Positions 9,026-18,880 of a stretch of 48,652 nt of DNA are shown piece after piece (position 1 is the stretch's first letter; every line of letters starts with the position of its first letter). The notes below the pieces were generated by a model. It was given only the letters and a program-made list of their open reading frames with translations, did not search any database and was not told where the DNA came from. Both the position numbers and the translations under genes were made by a program. The stretch comes from Candidatus Cloacimonadota bacterium (lineage in GTDB: Bacteria; Cloacimonadota; Cloacimonadia; Cloacimonadales; WRIO01): assembly GCA_009777575.1 (NCBI GenBank), contig WRLO01000017.1, positions 1-48,652 on the forward strand. Direction: 5' to 3'.

Positions 9026-10436
9026 TTATTAACTCCTTAAATATTTTCCCGCGTTCTTCAAAATTTAAAAACCAATCATAACTCGCACAAGCAGGTGACA
9101 AAAGCACTACTTCGCCTTCATGTGCTTTCTCAAAAGTTCTAAAAATGGCTTTTTCAAAACTCAGAAAAACCTCGCAATCAAATTTTTCTTGAAAAATTTC
9201 TTTCATTTTTATGGCTGTGTTGCCGATTAAATATAAATTTTTAACCTTGCCCATCATATAATCAGTCAAAACATAGAAATCCTCACCTTTGTCATAACCG
9301 CCTAAAATCAAATGAATTGGCTTATCAAAGGACAAAAGTGCTTTCTTCACCGATTCTGTGTTAGTAGCTTTTGAATCATTGATATATTCGACTCCTTTCA
9401 AGGTAACAACGGATTCTAATCTATGTTCAAGTGGTTTGAAATCACAGAGATTTTTATATATTGTAGAAAGGTCTATATAAGGTGATACCGCCAGTAAAGC
9501 AGCCAGAATATTCTGCATGTTGTGGGGTCCTTTTAAAGGCAAAATATCCGTATCTGAGACAATTTCTATATTATTTATATATATCTTTTTTTCTTGGAGA
9601 TAGCCCCCCTTCATAAGGGTGGGATATTCATCGTTACCTTCCAAAGAATCAAGATTTGCAAAAAAAACAAATTCCATATCAGAATACTGCTCGATTTTTT
9701 TAATAATATTTTTTGATGTAATATCGGTAAAATTCAAAATTTTTATATTTTGAAAATCTTGATTTTTAAATATATTAAATTTTGCCAGCGCATAATCATC
9801 AAAAGACTTGTATCTATCTAAATGATCTGGAGTGATATTCAATATCAATGCCACATCAGGTTTGAAATCATTGATAAGCTCTAGTTGAAAACTACTGACT
9901 TCTAAAACTATAAAATCCTTTTTATTTTCAATATCAAAGCAAGAATAAGCTTCACCAATATTACCAGCGAGTATGGTATCAAAACCTTGAGATTTTAATA
10001 AATGATGAATCAAACTGGCAGTCGTGCTTTTGCCATTCGAACCAGTTATAGCGATAATTTTAGTATCTGGATGAGTAAACTGAAATGCAAATTCAATTTC
10101 ACTTATCAGAGGGATGTTTTTTTCTTTTGCTTTTAATAAAAATGGTATATTCAAGGGAATACCCGGACTCACAACAAGACAATCCATATTGAATAATTTT
10201 TCTGTATGCCCCCCAAATTCAATTTTTAATGAAGATTCATAGTTTTTTGCTAGATTTTCTATCTGCTCAATATTTTGAAAATTTTCTCTAATTTTATTAT
10301 CGCTGAGTAAAACATTCATACCATTTTGCAGTGCTTTTTGAGCCACAGCAAGTCCACTACGCGCCATTCCAAGCACTCCGATATGAATTTTTTTATCTTT
10401 TGAATTTTTTTGTAGGTTTCTTAAAAATAATCTCAA
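9009..10436 (-). CDS. murD: UDP-N-acetylmuramoylalanine--D-glutamate ligase MurD
   Basis: MurD adds D-glutamate to UDP-MurNAc-L-Ala. The 475-residue protein has a Rossmann N-domain (GVLGMARSGLAVAQKAL), the ATP loop ITGSNGKSTTASL and the Mur motifs LEVSSFQLE and LNITPDHLDR. LEHRLE, NDSKATNTES and LILGGYDKG in the C-terminal domain are diagnostic of MurD. The start is a TTG (10436-10434) with GGAG nine bases before it; no upstream ATG fits. An extra segment around residues 270-278 (EYPTLMKGG) is encoded by a C-rich/G-rich palindromic element inserted in frame just before the ILPLKGPHN motif. Confidence 0.96.
   Translation of the reverse strand: MRLFLRNLQKNSKDKKIHIGVLGMARSGLAVAQKALQNGMNVLLSDNKIRENFQNIEQIENLAKNYESSLKIEFGGHTEKLFNMDCLVVSPGIPLNIPFLLKAKEKNIPLISEIEFAFQFTHPDTKIIAITGSNGKSTTASLIHHLLKSQGFDTILAGNIGEAYSCFDIENKKDFIVLEVSSFQLELINDFKPDVALILNITPDHLDRYKSFDDYALAKFNIFKNQDFQNIKILNFTDITSKNIIKKIEQYSDMEFVFFANLDSLEGNDEYPTLMKGGYLQEKKIYINNIEIVSDTDILPLKGPHNMQNILAALLAVSPYIDLSTIYKNLCDFKPLEHRLESVVTLKGVEYINDSKATNTESVKKALLSFDKPIHLILGGYDKGEDFYVLTDYMMGKVKNLYLIGNTAIKMKEIFQEKFDCEVFLSFEKAIFRTFEKAHEGEVVLLSPACASYDWFLNFEERGKIFKELINGYNK
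9604..9622. repeat. C-rich/G-rich palindromic mini-element within murD (copy 2)
   Basis: CCCCCCTT (604-611 of this kb), a 3-base loop and AAGGGTGG pair with a single mismatch. The element is translated in frame as part of PTLMKGG in MurD. Confidence 0.65.
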
Positions 10437-10452
10437 CTTTTTATACTCCGTT

Positions 10453-11553
10453 TTATCTCAATTTCAGTGTAGCTAAGCCAATAGATAACAACAGCACACC
10501 TATTACCCAAAACCTGATCACTATTTTCTCTTCCGGGACACCTTTCAATTCAAAATGATGATGAAGAGGAGCTCGTTTAAAAAATCTTCTACCCTCTCCA
10601 TATTTCCATCTTGTCATTTTAAAGAAATATCTTTGAATTATAGATGACATCGCCTCTGCTATAAAGACAGCTGCAATTATAGCAAAAAAGAACTGTTCTT
10701 GTAAAAATATAGAGATTAAGGCAAGGAGTCCTCCCATACTTAGCGAACCTGTATCACCCATAAAAATCTCAGCCGGTCTTGTATTGAACCATAAAAATCC
10801 GAGAGTCGTCCCTATCATCGAAGCAGTGAAAATGGTTATTTCTCCAGCTTCTCCAATAAAATTTAGATTTAAATAGACAGCCCAGTGATAATTTCCCTTT
10901 AAATAAGCCATGACACCTAAACCAAAGGTAGTCAAAGCTATTAAACCAGCTGCTAAACCATCTAAACCATCTGTCAGATTGACAGCATTCGATGTTCCTA
11001 CTATCATAAACACAACAAATGGAATAAACAGCCAAGACAATTGAATGAAAGCTCCTTTCAAAAAAGGTAAATTTATGATAGTCACTTCGCTACTTTCTGG
11101 ACTAAAATAAATCGTGCAAGCTATCATAATTGCAAGCACAGTTTGTCCTATAAGTTTATATTTTGCTGAAAGACCTTCTTTTTTCTTTAAGACATTTTTC
11201 AAATAATCATCTAAAAATCCTAAACCTCCGAGCCATAAAATTGTGATAAGTAACATGATAATGAAGGAGTTAAGGAGATTGTTCCACAAAATTGTTGAAA
11301 GCAATATCCCTGAGAGCATGATCAAACCGCCCATAGTAGGAGTTCCTTCTTTTTTCTTGTGGGTATCTGGCACAAGGTCGTTGATTTTTTCTACAGCATT
11401 GTATTTTTTCAATAAATTTATAATTTTTGGTCCAATAAAAAAGGAGAACAACAATGCTGTGATAAAAGCTGCTACAGACCTAAAGGTAATGTATCGGAAG
11501 ACATTGAAAAAAATATGATATTCTGCCAATGGCGAAAATAAATGAAAAAACAT
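10453..11553 (-). CDS. mraY: Phospho-N-acetylmuramoyl-pentapeptide transferase MraY
   Basis: MraY transfers phospho-MurNAc-pentapeptide to undecaprenyl phosphate, making lipid I. The 366-residue polytopic protein has the usual length. It contains the signature HKKKEGTPTMGG (residues about 65-76), the aspartate motif LGFLDDYLK and the NAVNLTDGLDGLAAG segment. The fourth cytoplasmic loop carries FNTRPAEIFMGDTGSLSMGG, and the C-terminal APLHHHFELKG histidine motif is also present. AAAAGGAGAATAATT precedes the ATG. It lies 14 bases after the murE-murF stop. Confidence 0.98.
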   Translation of the reverse strand: MFFHLFSPLAEYHIFFNVFRYITFRSVAAFITALLFSFFIGPKIINLLKKYNAVEKINDLVPDTHKKKEGTPTMGGLIMLSGILLSTILWNNLLNSFIIMLLITILWLGGLGFLDDYLKNVLKKKEGLSAKYKLIGQTVLAIMIACTIYFSPESSEVTIINLPFLKGAFIQLSWLFIPFVVFMIVGTSNAVNLTDGLDGLAAGLIALTTFGLGVMAYLKGNYHWAVYLNLNFIGEAGEITIFTASMIGTTLGFLWFNTRPAEIFMGDTGSLSMGGLLALISIFLQEQFFFAIIAAVFIAEAMSSIIQRYFFKMTRWKYGEGRRFFKRAPLHHHFELKGVPEEKIVIRFWVIGVLLLSIGLATLKLR

Positions 11554-11567
11554 AATTATTCTCCTTT

Positions 11568-14500
11568 TTACTTAGATATCAACGGTTTATCATCCGTTGT
11601 AAAAAACTTTTTCAAATTTAATAGATTTATTCCATTTGACCCTTTTACAAGGATTATAGAATCAGAACTTAATATTTCATCATTAAAAAGACTATTTTCA
11701 ACAAATAAATCCACATTTTCAAAATGATGATCAGTTTTGTAATGTTTTGCAAGCTCTCCAATGCCTATAGATAGCATTTTTTTGTCCTTTCTGAGTAGTT
11801 TTCCGATCTCCTGATGGTATTTTATACTATTTTCTCCCAGCTCCAACATGTCACCCAATATTGCTATGTGAGTCTTATTTGGTTCTGTTTTTAACCAAAA
11901 TTCAATCGCAGCTTTCATAGAACAAGGATTGGCATTGTAACAGTCAAAAAGAATGGTTTGAGTGTCTGTTTTCAATATTTCCATCCTATTTTCTACAAAC
12001 AATTCTTTTTTTAACCCATTTTCTATTGACGCTTCATCAATACCTAAAATAGTGGCTATTGATACAGCAAAAGCGATATTTTCTGCTAAATATGGCATCT
12101 GGATAGAAGTCTGCCAGCTTTTTATCTGTCCTACTTTGGTAAGTGGTGTTGGAGGGGATGTCAGCATTTTTCCATCTTCCAAAAATCTATCCTCAATAGC
12201 AACAACTAATCCCTCCTCATTCATCTCTGATTTTACTATTCTAAAATCAGCACTTTTTGAATCTCCGAAAGTATAAATTTTGTTTGTTTTCAATGTTTCT
12301 ATTGATGATTTGAAATCTGCCGGTATCACTCCAAAATCTTTTACATAATCTAATAAAGAAAGTTTTTCCTTACCAATCTTTTCGAGCGATTCTAAATATT
12401 CTAAATGTGAAGCATTTATAGAAATCACCCCACCACAATCTGGTAACAAAATTTTCGATAGATATTCGATTTCCCCCAGTCTACTTGTCCCAATCTCAAA
12501 AATAGCATATTCGTATTCTGGTCTCATATTAAAAACATTTTTCGGAACCCCTATCTGATTATTTTCATTTTCAAAGCTCTTAAAAGTTTTATTCTTTGCT
12601 GATAAAACATTATAAAGAATTTCTTTTGTGGTGGTTTTACCAGTGCTTCCAGTGAGAGCTATCGTTTTTGCGCCAAAGAGTTTAAGATATTTCTGAGCTA
12701 ACATACCATAGAGTAATAAAGGATCTTGGGTATAAATAATCCTATTTTCTATTTTACATATTTCTTTAGACTCTGATTTAATGTCATTTAACTCATTTGT
12801 TTTGCAATTATTTAAACGAGTTATAGCCCAATTTGACTCAGATTTTAAAAGGACTTCTTTGACAAAATCAGCACCATCGTATTTATCACCTTTTAGAGCA
12901 AAAAACAAAGTATTAGACCAGACATTTCTTGAGTCTGTAGACACTGATGTAAATAAGGGTTTATTATCTTGTAATAAATCATTTCTTAAGGTTATATTTA
13001 AAATCTTTTCAAGGTTTAATAAATCAATAGGTACCATTAATTGAGATCTTTGATTTTCTTCTTTATAATCAAGTTTTTTAGCTTTTTCTTCTTCGATTTT
13101 AGCTTTGGAAAGTTTTTTTCTTATAACAGCACTTTTTATCCTAAGCTCAGTTACCTGTTTTTTATTTACAATGCCTTTGAGAGCCTCTTCTCTATCATCA
13201 AAATGATATTTTACTGTTCCGATTTCTTGATAATTTTCGTGTCCTTTCCCAGCTATGATGACAGCATCACCTTTTTGGGCAAGTAATATAGCTACTTTTA
13301 TAGCTTCGCTTCTTTCTCTAATAATTATATATGGATCCGTATACGAAAATTCTCGAATAATATCTCTAATGATATCAGAAGCAAATTCAAGACGCGGGTT
13401 ATCGTTTGTTATGATTGTTATATCTGCTTTTTGAATTGAAATCCTGCCCATCTGTGGTCTTTTTTCTTTGTCTCTATTGCCACCACAACCCCAAACACAA
13501 ATAACTCTCTTCTTTGTAAAATCTCTGACAGTATCAATGATATTATTTAATGCCTCTGGAGTATGAGCATAATCTACATAAATATCTATATTTATGTCAT
13601 TTTTAATTTTTTCGATACGACCTGTAGCAGATTTCATGTTTTGCAGACATTTTGAAGCAGAGTCTTTATTATTTTTCAGAGGGAAGTTTTCTTTTGGTGC
13701 AATCTCACTGACAGCTATCAATGCAGCGACAAGATTGTAGATATTAAATTTTCCTATCAATGAACTCTTTATCTGTTTAAAAATGTTTTCATTATTTATG
13801 ATAGAAAATATTGTGTATTCTGGTTTTAAAACTATTTCTGATATTGTCCAAATATCATCTTTTTCTAATTTTGTTGGAGAATTATTTTTTGTGCTTTCTG
13901 GATTGCTTATACTCCTCTCATTCATAGTATAAGCCACTTTTCTCGAAGTCAATCTATTAAATATTTCTTTTCCAAAATTGTCATCTATATTTATTATGCT
14001 CGTTCCGCCACTGGTTTCTACCATTTTAAATAATTTATTTTTAGCATTTCCGTAATCATCCATGTTTTTATGGAAATCGAGATGATCTTGAGATAAATTG
14101 GTAAATATACCTATTTTAAATTTTAGACCATATACTCTATCGAGGGCTAAAGAATGAGAGGATACTTCCATTATCACTATTTGACATTCTGCCTTTGCCA
14201 TCTGTGATAATATTTCGTTCAATTCTATTATATCTGGTGTTGTCCTTTCAGAAGGGAAATATTCGGTGCCTATTTTATAGCCCAAAGTTCCGATCATACC
14301 TGTTTTGTAACCAAGCTCTTGAAACAATTGTTCTAAAATTACTGTAGTAGTTGTTTTTCCGTTCGTACCAGTAACACCAATCAAATCAAATTTTTCTGAA
14401 GGGTTATCGTGTAAAACTCTCGCTATTATTGCTGTTGCTTTTCGAGAATCTTTTACTAAGATTTGCATAATTGGCAAGTCTTGAATAGCTTCGACTATCA

Positions 14501-14774
14501 AAAGAGAAGCACCATGTTTTGTTACATTTTCTGCAAAGGAATGTCCATCAACATTTAAACCCTTGATGCAAGCAAATATATCGCCAATGTAAATATTTTT
14601 TGAGTCCGTTTTGATTGTGCCTTCGATGACAAAACTTTCTAAATCTTGCTTCAAAGGATTGTAGACATATTTTCTCATTACATCATCTATACTATCCTTA
14701 CGGTGTTCAGATAGCATAAATGCCTCTTTGCAAGCATACAGAGCTTCTATTAACACATTCAATTTAATACTCAT
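11568..14774 (-). CDS. murE-murF: Fused MurE-MurF: meso-DAP-adding and D-Ala-D-Ala-adding ligases
   Basis: One 1068-residue frame carries two complete Mur ligases. Residues 1 to about 540 are MurE: the ATP loop VTGTNGKTTTT is at 134-144, the EVSSHSLAL motif at 203-211, and DNPR at 458-461, the signature of meso-diaminopimelate-specific enzymes. A charged linker (about 540-580) leads to MurF with TDSR at 613-616, ATP loop LTGSTGKTTTK at 707-717 and NENNQIGVPKN near 740. The product is UDP-MurNAc-pentapeptide. The start overlaps the ftsI stop (ATGA). No internal stop or ribosome binding site separates the halves. MurE-MurF fusions are known in other bacteria such as Bordetella, but most phyla keep two genes. 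Residues 872-883 (TSPPTPLTKVGQ) are a repeat-derived insertion. Confidence 0.96.
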   Translation of the reverse strand: MSIKLNVLIEALYACKEAFMLSEHRKDSIDDVMRKYVYNPLKQDLESFVIEGTIKTDSKNIYIGDIFACIKGLNVDGHSFAENVTKHGASLLIVEAIQDLPIMQILVKDSRKATAIIARVLHDNPSEKFDLIGVTGTNGKTTTTVILEQLFQELGYKTGMIGTLGYKIGTEYFPSERTTPDIIELNEILSQMAKAECQIVIMEVSSHSLALDRVYGLKFKIGIFTNLSQDHLDFHKNMDDYGNAKNKLFKMVETSGGTSIINIDDNFGKEIFNRLTSRKVAYTMNERSISNPESTKNNSPTKLEKDDIWTISEIVLKPEYTIFSIINNENIFKQIKSSLIGKFNIYNLVAALIAVSEIAPKENFPLKNNKDSASKCLQNMKSATGRIEKIKNDINIDIYVDYAHTPEALNNIIDTVRDFTKKRVICVWGCGGNRDKEKRPQMGRISIQKADITIITNDNPRLEFASDIIRDIIREFSYTDPYIIIRERSEAIKVAILLAQKGDAVIIAGKGHENYQEIGTVKYHFDDREEALKGIVNKKQVTELRIKSAVIRKKLSKAKIEEEKAKKLDYKEENQRSQLMVPIDLLNLEKILNITLRNDLLQDNKPLFTSVSTDSRNVWSNTLFFALKGDKYDGADFVKEVLLKSESNWAITRLNNCKTNELNDIKSESKEICKIENRIIYTQDPLLLYGMLAQKYLKLFGAKTIALTGSTGKTTTKEILYNVLSAKNKTFKSFENENNQIGVPKNVFNMRPEYEYAIFEIGTSRLGEIEYLSKILLPDCGGVISINASHLEYLESLEKIGKEKLSLLDYVKDFGVIPADFKSSIETLKTNKIYTFGDSKSADFRIVKSEMNEEGLVVAIEDRFLEDGKMLTSPPTPLTKVGQIKSWQTSIQMPYLAENIAFAVSIATILGIDEASIENGLKKELFVENRMEILKTDTQTILFDCYNANPCSMKAAIEFWLKTEPNKTHIAILGDMLELGENSIKYHQEIGKLLRKDKKMLSIGIGELAKHYKTDHHFENVDLFVENSLFNDEILSSDSIILVKGSNGINLLNLKKFFTTDDKPLISK
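12126..12161. repeat. C-rich/G-rich palindromic mini-element within murF (copy 3)
   Basis: The element encodes TSPPTPLTKVGQ in the MurF half, just before the conserved QMPYLAENIAFA segment. The ACTT/AAGT core and the flanking GGAGGGGA match the other members of the family, but the stem is degraded. Confidence 0.6.
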
Positions 14775-16957
14775 CTTGCTACCACATTGATCCTTTGTTG
14801 AAGTCTTATTTGTTCGCCTGCTCTGATGGACTGGCTCACTATATGTCCGCTGCCTTCTATAGATAATTCCAATCTCAAGGCTTTCGAGAGATTTATTGCT
14901 TGTCGCAGGGACATACCTACAAAACTGGGCATTGTTGACTCTGATATTTCTTGTAAAGTAGAATTTTGAACTGTTTCCATAGTTGGGCTACAATATATCG
15001 AAATCCTGTTTCTTGAACCAAATTGGACCCCTGCTTGCGGAAACTGCTGAACTACAAAAAAATCATTTGCTTCATTGTAAACTTGAAAATCTATACCATT
15101 TTCAATCAGCACATTCTTTGCTTCTTCTATATTATGACCTATTAGACGCGGCATAGTCAATATCTCTTGACTAGCAAGTTTCATGTCATATATAGTCTTA
15201 TTATCAGGTAAAGTCAGCATTTCTTCAACTATATGTCTAAATGTAGGAACCGCTGATTGAGAGCCAAATCTAAACCTATGTTCAGGTTCATCATAAATAA
15301 TAACCATAACATATTCAGGATTTTCATAAGGGAAGAAACCAGCAAATGAGGCTATATACTGATATGATGAATATCTTCCACCTACAGCTTTTTCAGAAGT
15401 TCCTGTTTTTCCAGCTATTTTTATGTTTCTAAATCTTGTATTTGATCCTGTGCCTCTTTCTATACTATCAAGCATAAAACTATTGTTTATAGCTATTGCT
15501 TCTGGGTTGGAGACTGTATTGACTACCCTTCTTTCTGATTGAAAATATACATTTCCATTACTATCAATTTTTCTATCTACTATATTGGGTCTTAAAACAT
15601 GCCCACCATTTGCCATTGCACTATACGCCGTGGCAAGCTGTAGAGCAGTTACAGACATTTCTTGTCCAAAAGATAAAGAATGTAAACTAAAACGCGACCA
15701 GTCGGACAATTTTGCATACAAACCACTTGATTCATCAGTTAAATCGACATTGGTGACTGTTCCAAAGCCTAAATTTAGATATCCTCTATATAAATACTCA
15801 GCTCCGACTCTATCTGCAACTCTCGCTATACCTACATTACTGGACTGAACTATCACATCGCGCAAAGGTATCATACCCATATTTCGACCTTGTGAATCTC
15901 TAATTGTTCTCGTTGTCCTTCCCATATTTATTCGCCATGTCCTGCAGTCTATGAGATCATTTTCATTGTAAAGCCCTCTTTCCAATGCCATCAGAGATAC
16001 AAAAGGCTTCATAGTAGAACCTGGTTCAAACAAAAACTGTATGGGCATATTTTGCAAGGAACGAACATGATTTTCTGACTGCATTCTGTCATTTTCATTT
16101 AAACCAGACATCGCTAAAATATTACCATTGCGTGGGTTCATGATGACGCCTATAGCGTTTTTTGCTCTGTATTGGGTCAGTCCTCTTTGAAGATTATTTT
16201 CGAGGATTTCCTGAATATCTGCATCTATTGTTAAATAAATTGATGAACCATGCGAAACTGGTTTAGAATCCGTATTGGGAATAGGAACTACTCTTTGACG
16301 CGCATCATAGAGGGTTTTTCTCCAACCATAATCTCCTAATAAATCGTTATTAAACGCTCTTTCTACACCATTTAGCCCTTCAAGACGAAATGTATTTCTA
16401 TTAAATCTTGTTGTATTGTCTGTTACACCTCTTGTTACTCCAATCAACCTCGCGGCTAAATTTCCCCTAGTATGTATCCTTCTGACAGAGCTAAAGGCAG
16501 ATGTCAATACATTCAATCTGTTTTCCATAAAAGCTTGTCGAATCAGTAAAAGCTGATTTTCATCAATATTTTCTGAAATAACAGCTGTATTTCCGCGTGC
16601 ATTTATGAGTCTATTATAGACATGACTGTGTGAAAGATTTGAATTTTCACTGATTATATCAGCTATTTGATGAAAATATACTGTTTCAGATACATCGTTT
16701 CGTTCTGCCATAGAACGAATTCTATTTAAATCTATGTCTATCTGATAAAATTTTAATGAGCTAACTAATAATGTTCCTTTCGTATCGTAAATATTCCCTC
16801 TATCTGCAATGATAAACTCTTTATGATGGTCATATCTTCTTTGTCTGACTCCTGTTAAATCAAAGGGATCAAACAGCTGTAAAATAAAAAGATATACAAT
16901 CCAAACTAAGGATACAAAAAAACAAAATACTAATAATAGTTTAAATCTTGAATTCAT
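14771..16957 (-). CDS. ftsI: Septal penicillin-binding protein FtsI (PBP3-like) with two PASTA domains
   Basis: FtsI is the class B transpeptidase that cross-links septal peptidoglycan with FtsW. The 728-residue protein has one N-terminal membrane anchor (about 5-28) and a pedestal domain starting RGNIYDTKG. The three active-site motifs are all intact: STMK at 314-317 with catalytic Ser314, SSN at 372-374, and KTGT at 517-520. Two C-terminal PASTA domains follow (about 600-660 and 675-728), a feature of SpoVD/PBP2x-like class B proteins and less common in classical Gram-negative FtsI. AGAGG lies nine bases before the ATG. The gene lies between ftsL and murE-murF, as usual. Confidence 0.95.
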   Translation of the reverse strand: MNSRFKLLLVFCFFVSLVWIVYLFILQLFDPFDLTGVRQRRYDHHKEFIIADRGNIYDTKGTLLVSSLKFYQIDIDLNRIRSMAERNDVSETVYFHQIADIISENSNLSHSHVYNRLINARGNTAVISENIDENQLLLIRQAFMENRLNVLTSAFSSVRRIHTRGNLAARLIGVTRGVTDNTTRFNRNTFRLEGLNGVERAFNNDLLGDYGWRKTLYDARQRVVPIPNTDSKPVSHGSSIYLTIDADIQEILENNLQRGLTQYRAKNAIGVIMNPRNGNILAMSGLNENDRMQSENHVRSLQNMPIQFLFEPGSTMKPFVSLMALERGLYNENDLIDCRTWRINMGRTTRTIRDSQGRNMGMIPLRDVIVQSSNVGIARVADRVGAEYLYRGYLNLGFGTVTNVDLTDESSGLYAKLSDWSRFSLHSLSFGQEMSVTALQLATAYSAMANGGHVLRPNIVDRKIDSNGNVYFQSERRVVNTVSNPEAIAINNSFMLDSIERGTGSNTRFRNIKIAGKTGTSEKAVGGRYSSYQYIASFAGFFPYENPEYVMVIIYDEPEHRFRFGSQSAVPTFRHIVEEMLTLPDNKTIYDMKLASQEILTMPRLIGHNIEEAKNVLIENGIDFQVYNEANDFFVVQQFPQAGVQFGSRNRISIYCSPTMETVQNSTLQEISESTMPSFVGMSLRQAINLSKALRLELSIEGSGHIVSQSIRAGEQIRLQQRINVVAR

Positions 16958-17073
16958 ACTTCATACCTCTATAATACTTAGATATTTAAATAGTCACCCT
17001 ACATTTATGGGGTGGGAAGGGGGGAGAAATTCTCGGACAGCACTCATATATCTTACCCGCCTTTCTTTTATTT
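16958..17073. repeat. ftsL-ftsI spacer with palindromic mini-element (copy 4)
   Basis: The 116-base gap holds CACCC (16995-16999) pairing with GGGTG (17010-17014) around an ATTTAT-containing loop, then a run GGGAAGGGGGGAG. This is the same design as the other elements of the family. It is the largest gap inside the dcw operon. Confidence 0.6.
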
Positions 17074-17433
17074 TCACCTTCTACCTTCAAAGGCGTTCAT
17101 CGAAGGCGTAATAAAGTCGATAAAACTGTAGACAACATTGTTATTACGAGAGGTTTCTTCAACTATCTCTTTCAAATATTGTCCTCCGGCTATCTCATCT
17201 GGTTTTAAAAGTTTCATACCCAAATTTTGTTGAGCATAACTTACAATTCTGTCTCTTCTCATCAGCTCTTGCCTCTCTCTAAGAAGATAAGCATGCCTTG
17301 TATGATAAGCCGAATTGAGAGTTTCTTTAGTTCCTATCTGGTTTCCCATGATTTTGATTTGAGATTGTAATAATCCTGTGATCAGGATATTTAAAACAAA
17401 CATTATAGCTACTGCTATTAAAAATTTTTTCAT
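17074..17433 (-). CDS. ftsL: FtsL-like divisome protein
   Basis: This 119-residue protein has a single membrane segment at residues 3-22 (FLIAVAIMFVLNILITGLL). A heptad-rich periplasmic segment of about 60 residues follows, ending in IVSYAQQNLGMKLLKPDE. The motif A-x-x-x-LGM is the typical end of FtsL coiled coils. FtsL sequences are poorly conserved, so the call relies on size, topology, this motif and position between rsmH and ftsI. It would pair with FtsB and FtsQ to activate FtsWI. GAAAGGAGAATAGAG precedes the ATG. The C-terminal tail of about 40 residues is longer than in E. coli. Confidence 0.85.
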   Translation of the reverse strand: MKKFLIAVAIMFVLNILITGLLQSQIKIMGNQIGTKETLNSAYHTRHAYLLRERQELMRRDRIVSYAQQNLGMKLLKPDEIAGGQYLKEIVEETSRNNNVVYSFIDFITPSMNAFEGRR

Positions 17434-17435
17434 CT

Positions 17436-18413
17436 CTATTCTCCTTTTCTTTCTGATACACGCATTTTAGCACTGCGACTATTTGAATTTTTTTGTATTT
17501 CGCTATCCATAGGTGTAATAGGTTTTTTTGTAATTATTATTAATCTTTTTTTGTGCTGACAAGCACAGCTTTGATGACCTTTAGGTTTGGGAGGAATATT
17601 CAATGATTGTGAAATAGGACAACGACAATCTGAAGCCTCATCTCTAAAGCATTCCTTCACTATCCTATCCTCAAGGCTATGCCAACTAATGACTAAAAGC
17701 CTTCCACCAGTTTTCAAGGCACTGATAGCATCTTTTAAACTAGGTAAAAGTATTTCAAGTTCTTTATTAACGGTTATTCTAAGGGCTTGGAATATACGCG
17801 ATTTTGATTTTATGAGACTTACTTTAGATTTATCAGGAACAGAGTTTTCTACTATATTAGCAAGTTCTTGAGTAGTTTTTATTTCAGAAATTTTTCTTTT
17901 TTCAACAATTTGCTGAGCGATTCTTTTGGAATATCTTTCTTCACCATAGATATGAAATATTTTATATAATTCTTCAAATGGATAATTATTAACTATTTTA
18001 AAAGCATTTGTATCTATTTTTCTATCCATTCTCATATCTAAAATTCCATTTTCCATAAAACTAAACCCACGACTGCTTTCCGAAATCTGATGATTGGAAA
18101 CTCCCAAATCCATTAATATTCCGTCCACCTTGTTGATTTTTCGTAATGCAAGCCATGATCTGAAATTTTTGAAATTGTCATTAATAAAAGTAATCTGGCT
18201 TTTATATTCCTTTAATCTATTTTTTGCAGTTTGAATAGCTTCTTCATCATGATCAAAGCAAAAAAGATTGATTGAAGGCTCAACCGAAAGCATAGCATGA
18301 CTATGTCCAGCACCTCCAACTGTGCAATCTACATAGACCCCTTCTGGTTTTAGTTTCATATTTTCGATGACTTCTTGAACCAATACTGGTATATGAAATG
18401 CTTTTTCTGTCAT
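17436..18413 (-). CDS. rsmH: 16S rRNA (cytosine1402-N4)-methyltransferase RsmH
   Basis: RsmH (MraW) methylates N4 of C1402 in 16S rRNA. The 325-residue protein has the family start HIPVLVQEVI and the SAM loop YVDCTVGGAGHSHAML (about residues 27-42). It also has ILMDLGVSNHQISESSRGFSF, FQALRITVNKELE and the C-terminal ISWHSLEDRIVKECF motif. The cysteine-containing CRCPIS...CACQHKKR segment near the C-terminus is also family-typical. The ATG overlaps the mraZ stop by 4 bases and has no strong ribosome binding site of its own, suggesting coupling. Confidence 0.97.
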   Translation of the reverse strand: MTEKAFHIPVLVQEVIENMKLKPEGVYVDCTVGGAGHSHAMLSVEPSINLFCFDHDEEAIQTAKNRLKEYKSQITFINDNFKNFRSWLALRKINKVDGILMDLGVSNHQISESSRGFSFMENGILDMRMDRKIDTNAFKIVNNYPFEELYKIFHIYGEERYSKRIAQQIVEKRKISEIKTTQELANIVENSVPDKSKVSLIKSKSRIFQALRITVNKELEILLPSLKDAISALKTGGRLLVISWHSLEDRIVKECFRDEASDCRCPISQSLNIPPKPKGHQSCACQHKKRLIIITKKPITPMDSEIQKNSNSRSAKMRVSERKGE

Positions 18414-18850
18414 ATTTTATAATCCATTGGTGTATATTCTTTGTTATGTATCTGTTTTCGTTCTTCACGAATAGCTCGGAAAGTGTCTGGATTCCATAAA
18501 GTTATGTAAGAACCATCGCCTTTTATTATGACACTATCAACGATCCCTGCTGTTTTTAGAAGCTCATCTCCTATCCTAATCCGGCCAGGGCCTTCCAATT
18601 TCTGCTCAAGACATGCAAAATCGATCAAATTGTTTAAAAGAGTGCGAGACCTTTCATCACCCTTATTTAGCTTCTCTTTCAAAGCATTCCAATTGTCAAG
18701 AGGGTATATAGCCACTGAATTATTTGGACCTAAAGTGCATATCACAGTTTCTTTGGCAGCTGCAGAAAACTTGTTTTTTAACACTGCAGGGATCACAACT
18801 CTCATTTTATGGACAGAGTTCTCATAAATCCCCAAAAAATCACCCGACAT
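18410..18850 (-). CDS. mraZ: MraZ, dcw operon transcriptional regulator (divergent DNA-binding loops)
   Basis: MraZ is a double AbrB-fold protein that binds direct repeats upstream of its own gene and represses the dcw operon. The 146-residue length matches the family. Half one has GIYENSVHKMRVVIPAVLK and half two has LEGPGRIRIGDELLKTAGI. In most MraZ proteins each half carries a DxxxR motif, as in DSKGR and DGAGR of E. coli. Here the first Asp position is Val (VHKMR) and the second is Glu (EGPGR), so DNA recognition may differ. AAAGGAGATACC precedes the ATG. It is the first gene of the operon. Confidence 0.9.
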   Translation of the reverse strand: MSGDFLGIYENSVHKMRVVIPAVLKNKFSAAAKETVICTLGPNNSVAIYPLDNWNALKEKLNKGDERSRTLLNNLIDFACLEQKLEGPGRIRIGDELLKTAGIVDSVIIKGDGSYITLWNPDTFRAIREERKQIHNKEYTPMDYKI

Positions 18851-18880
18851 GGTATCTCCTTTGAAATAATTTTTAACTCA

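Noticed and set aside
10769..11035. Minus-strand frame inside mraY
   Set aside because: It is an alternative-frame shadow of the fully conserved mraY sequence.
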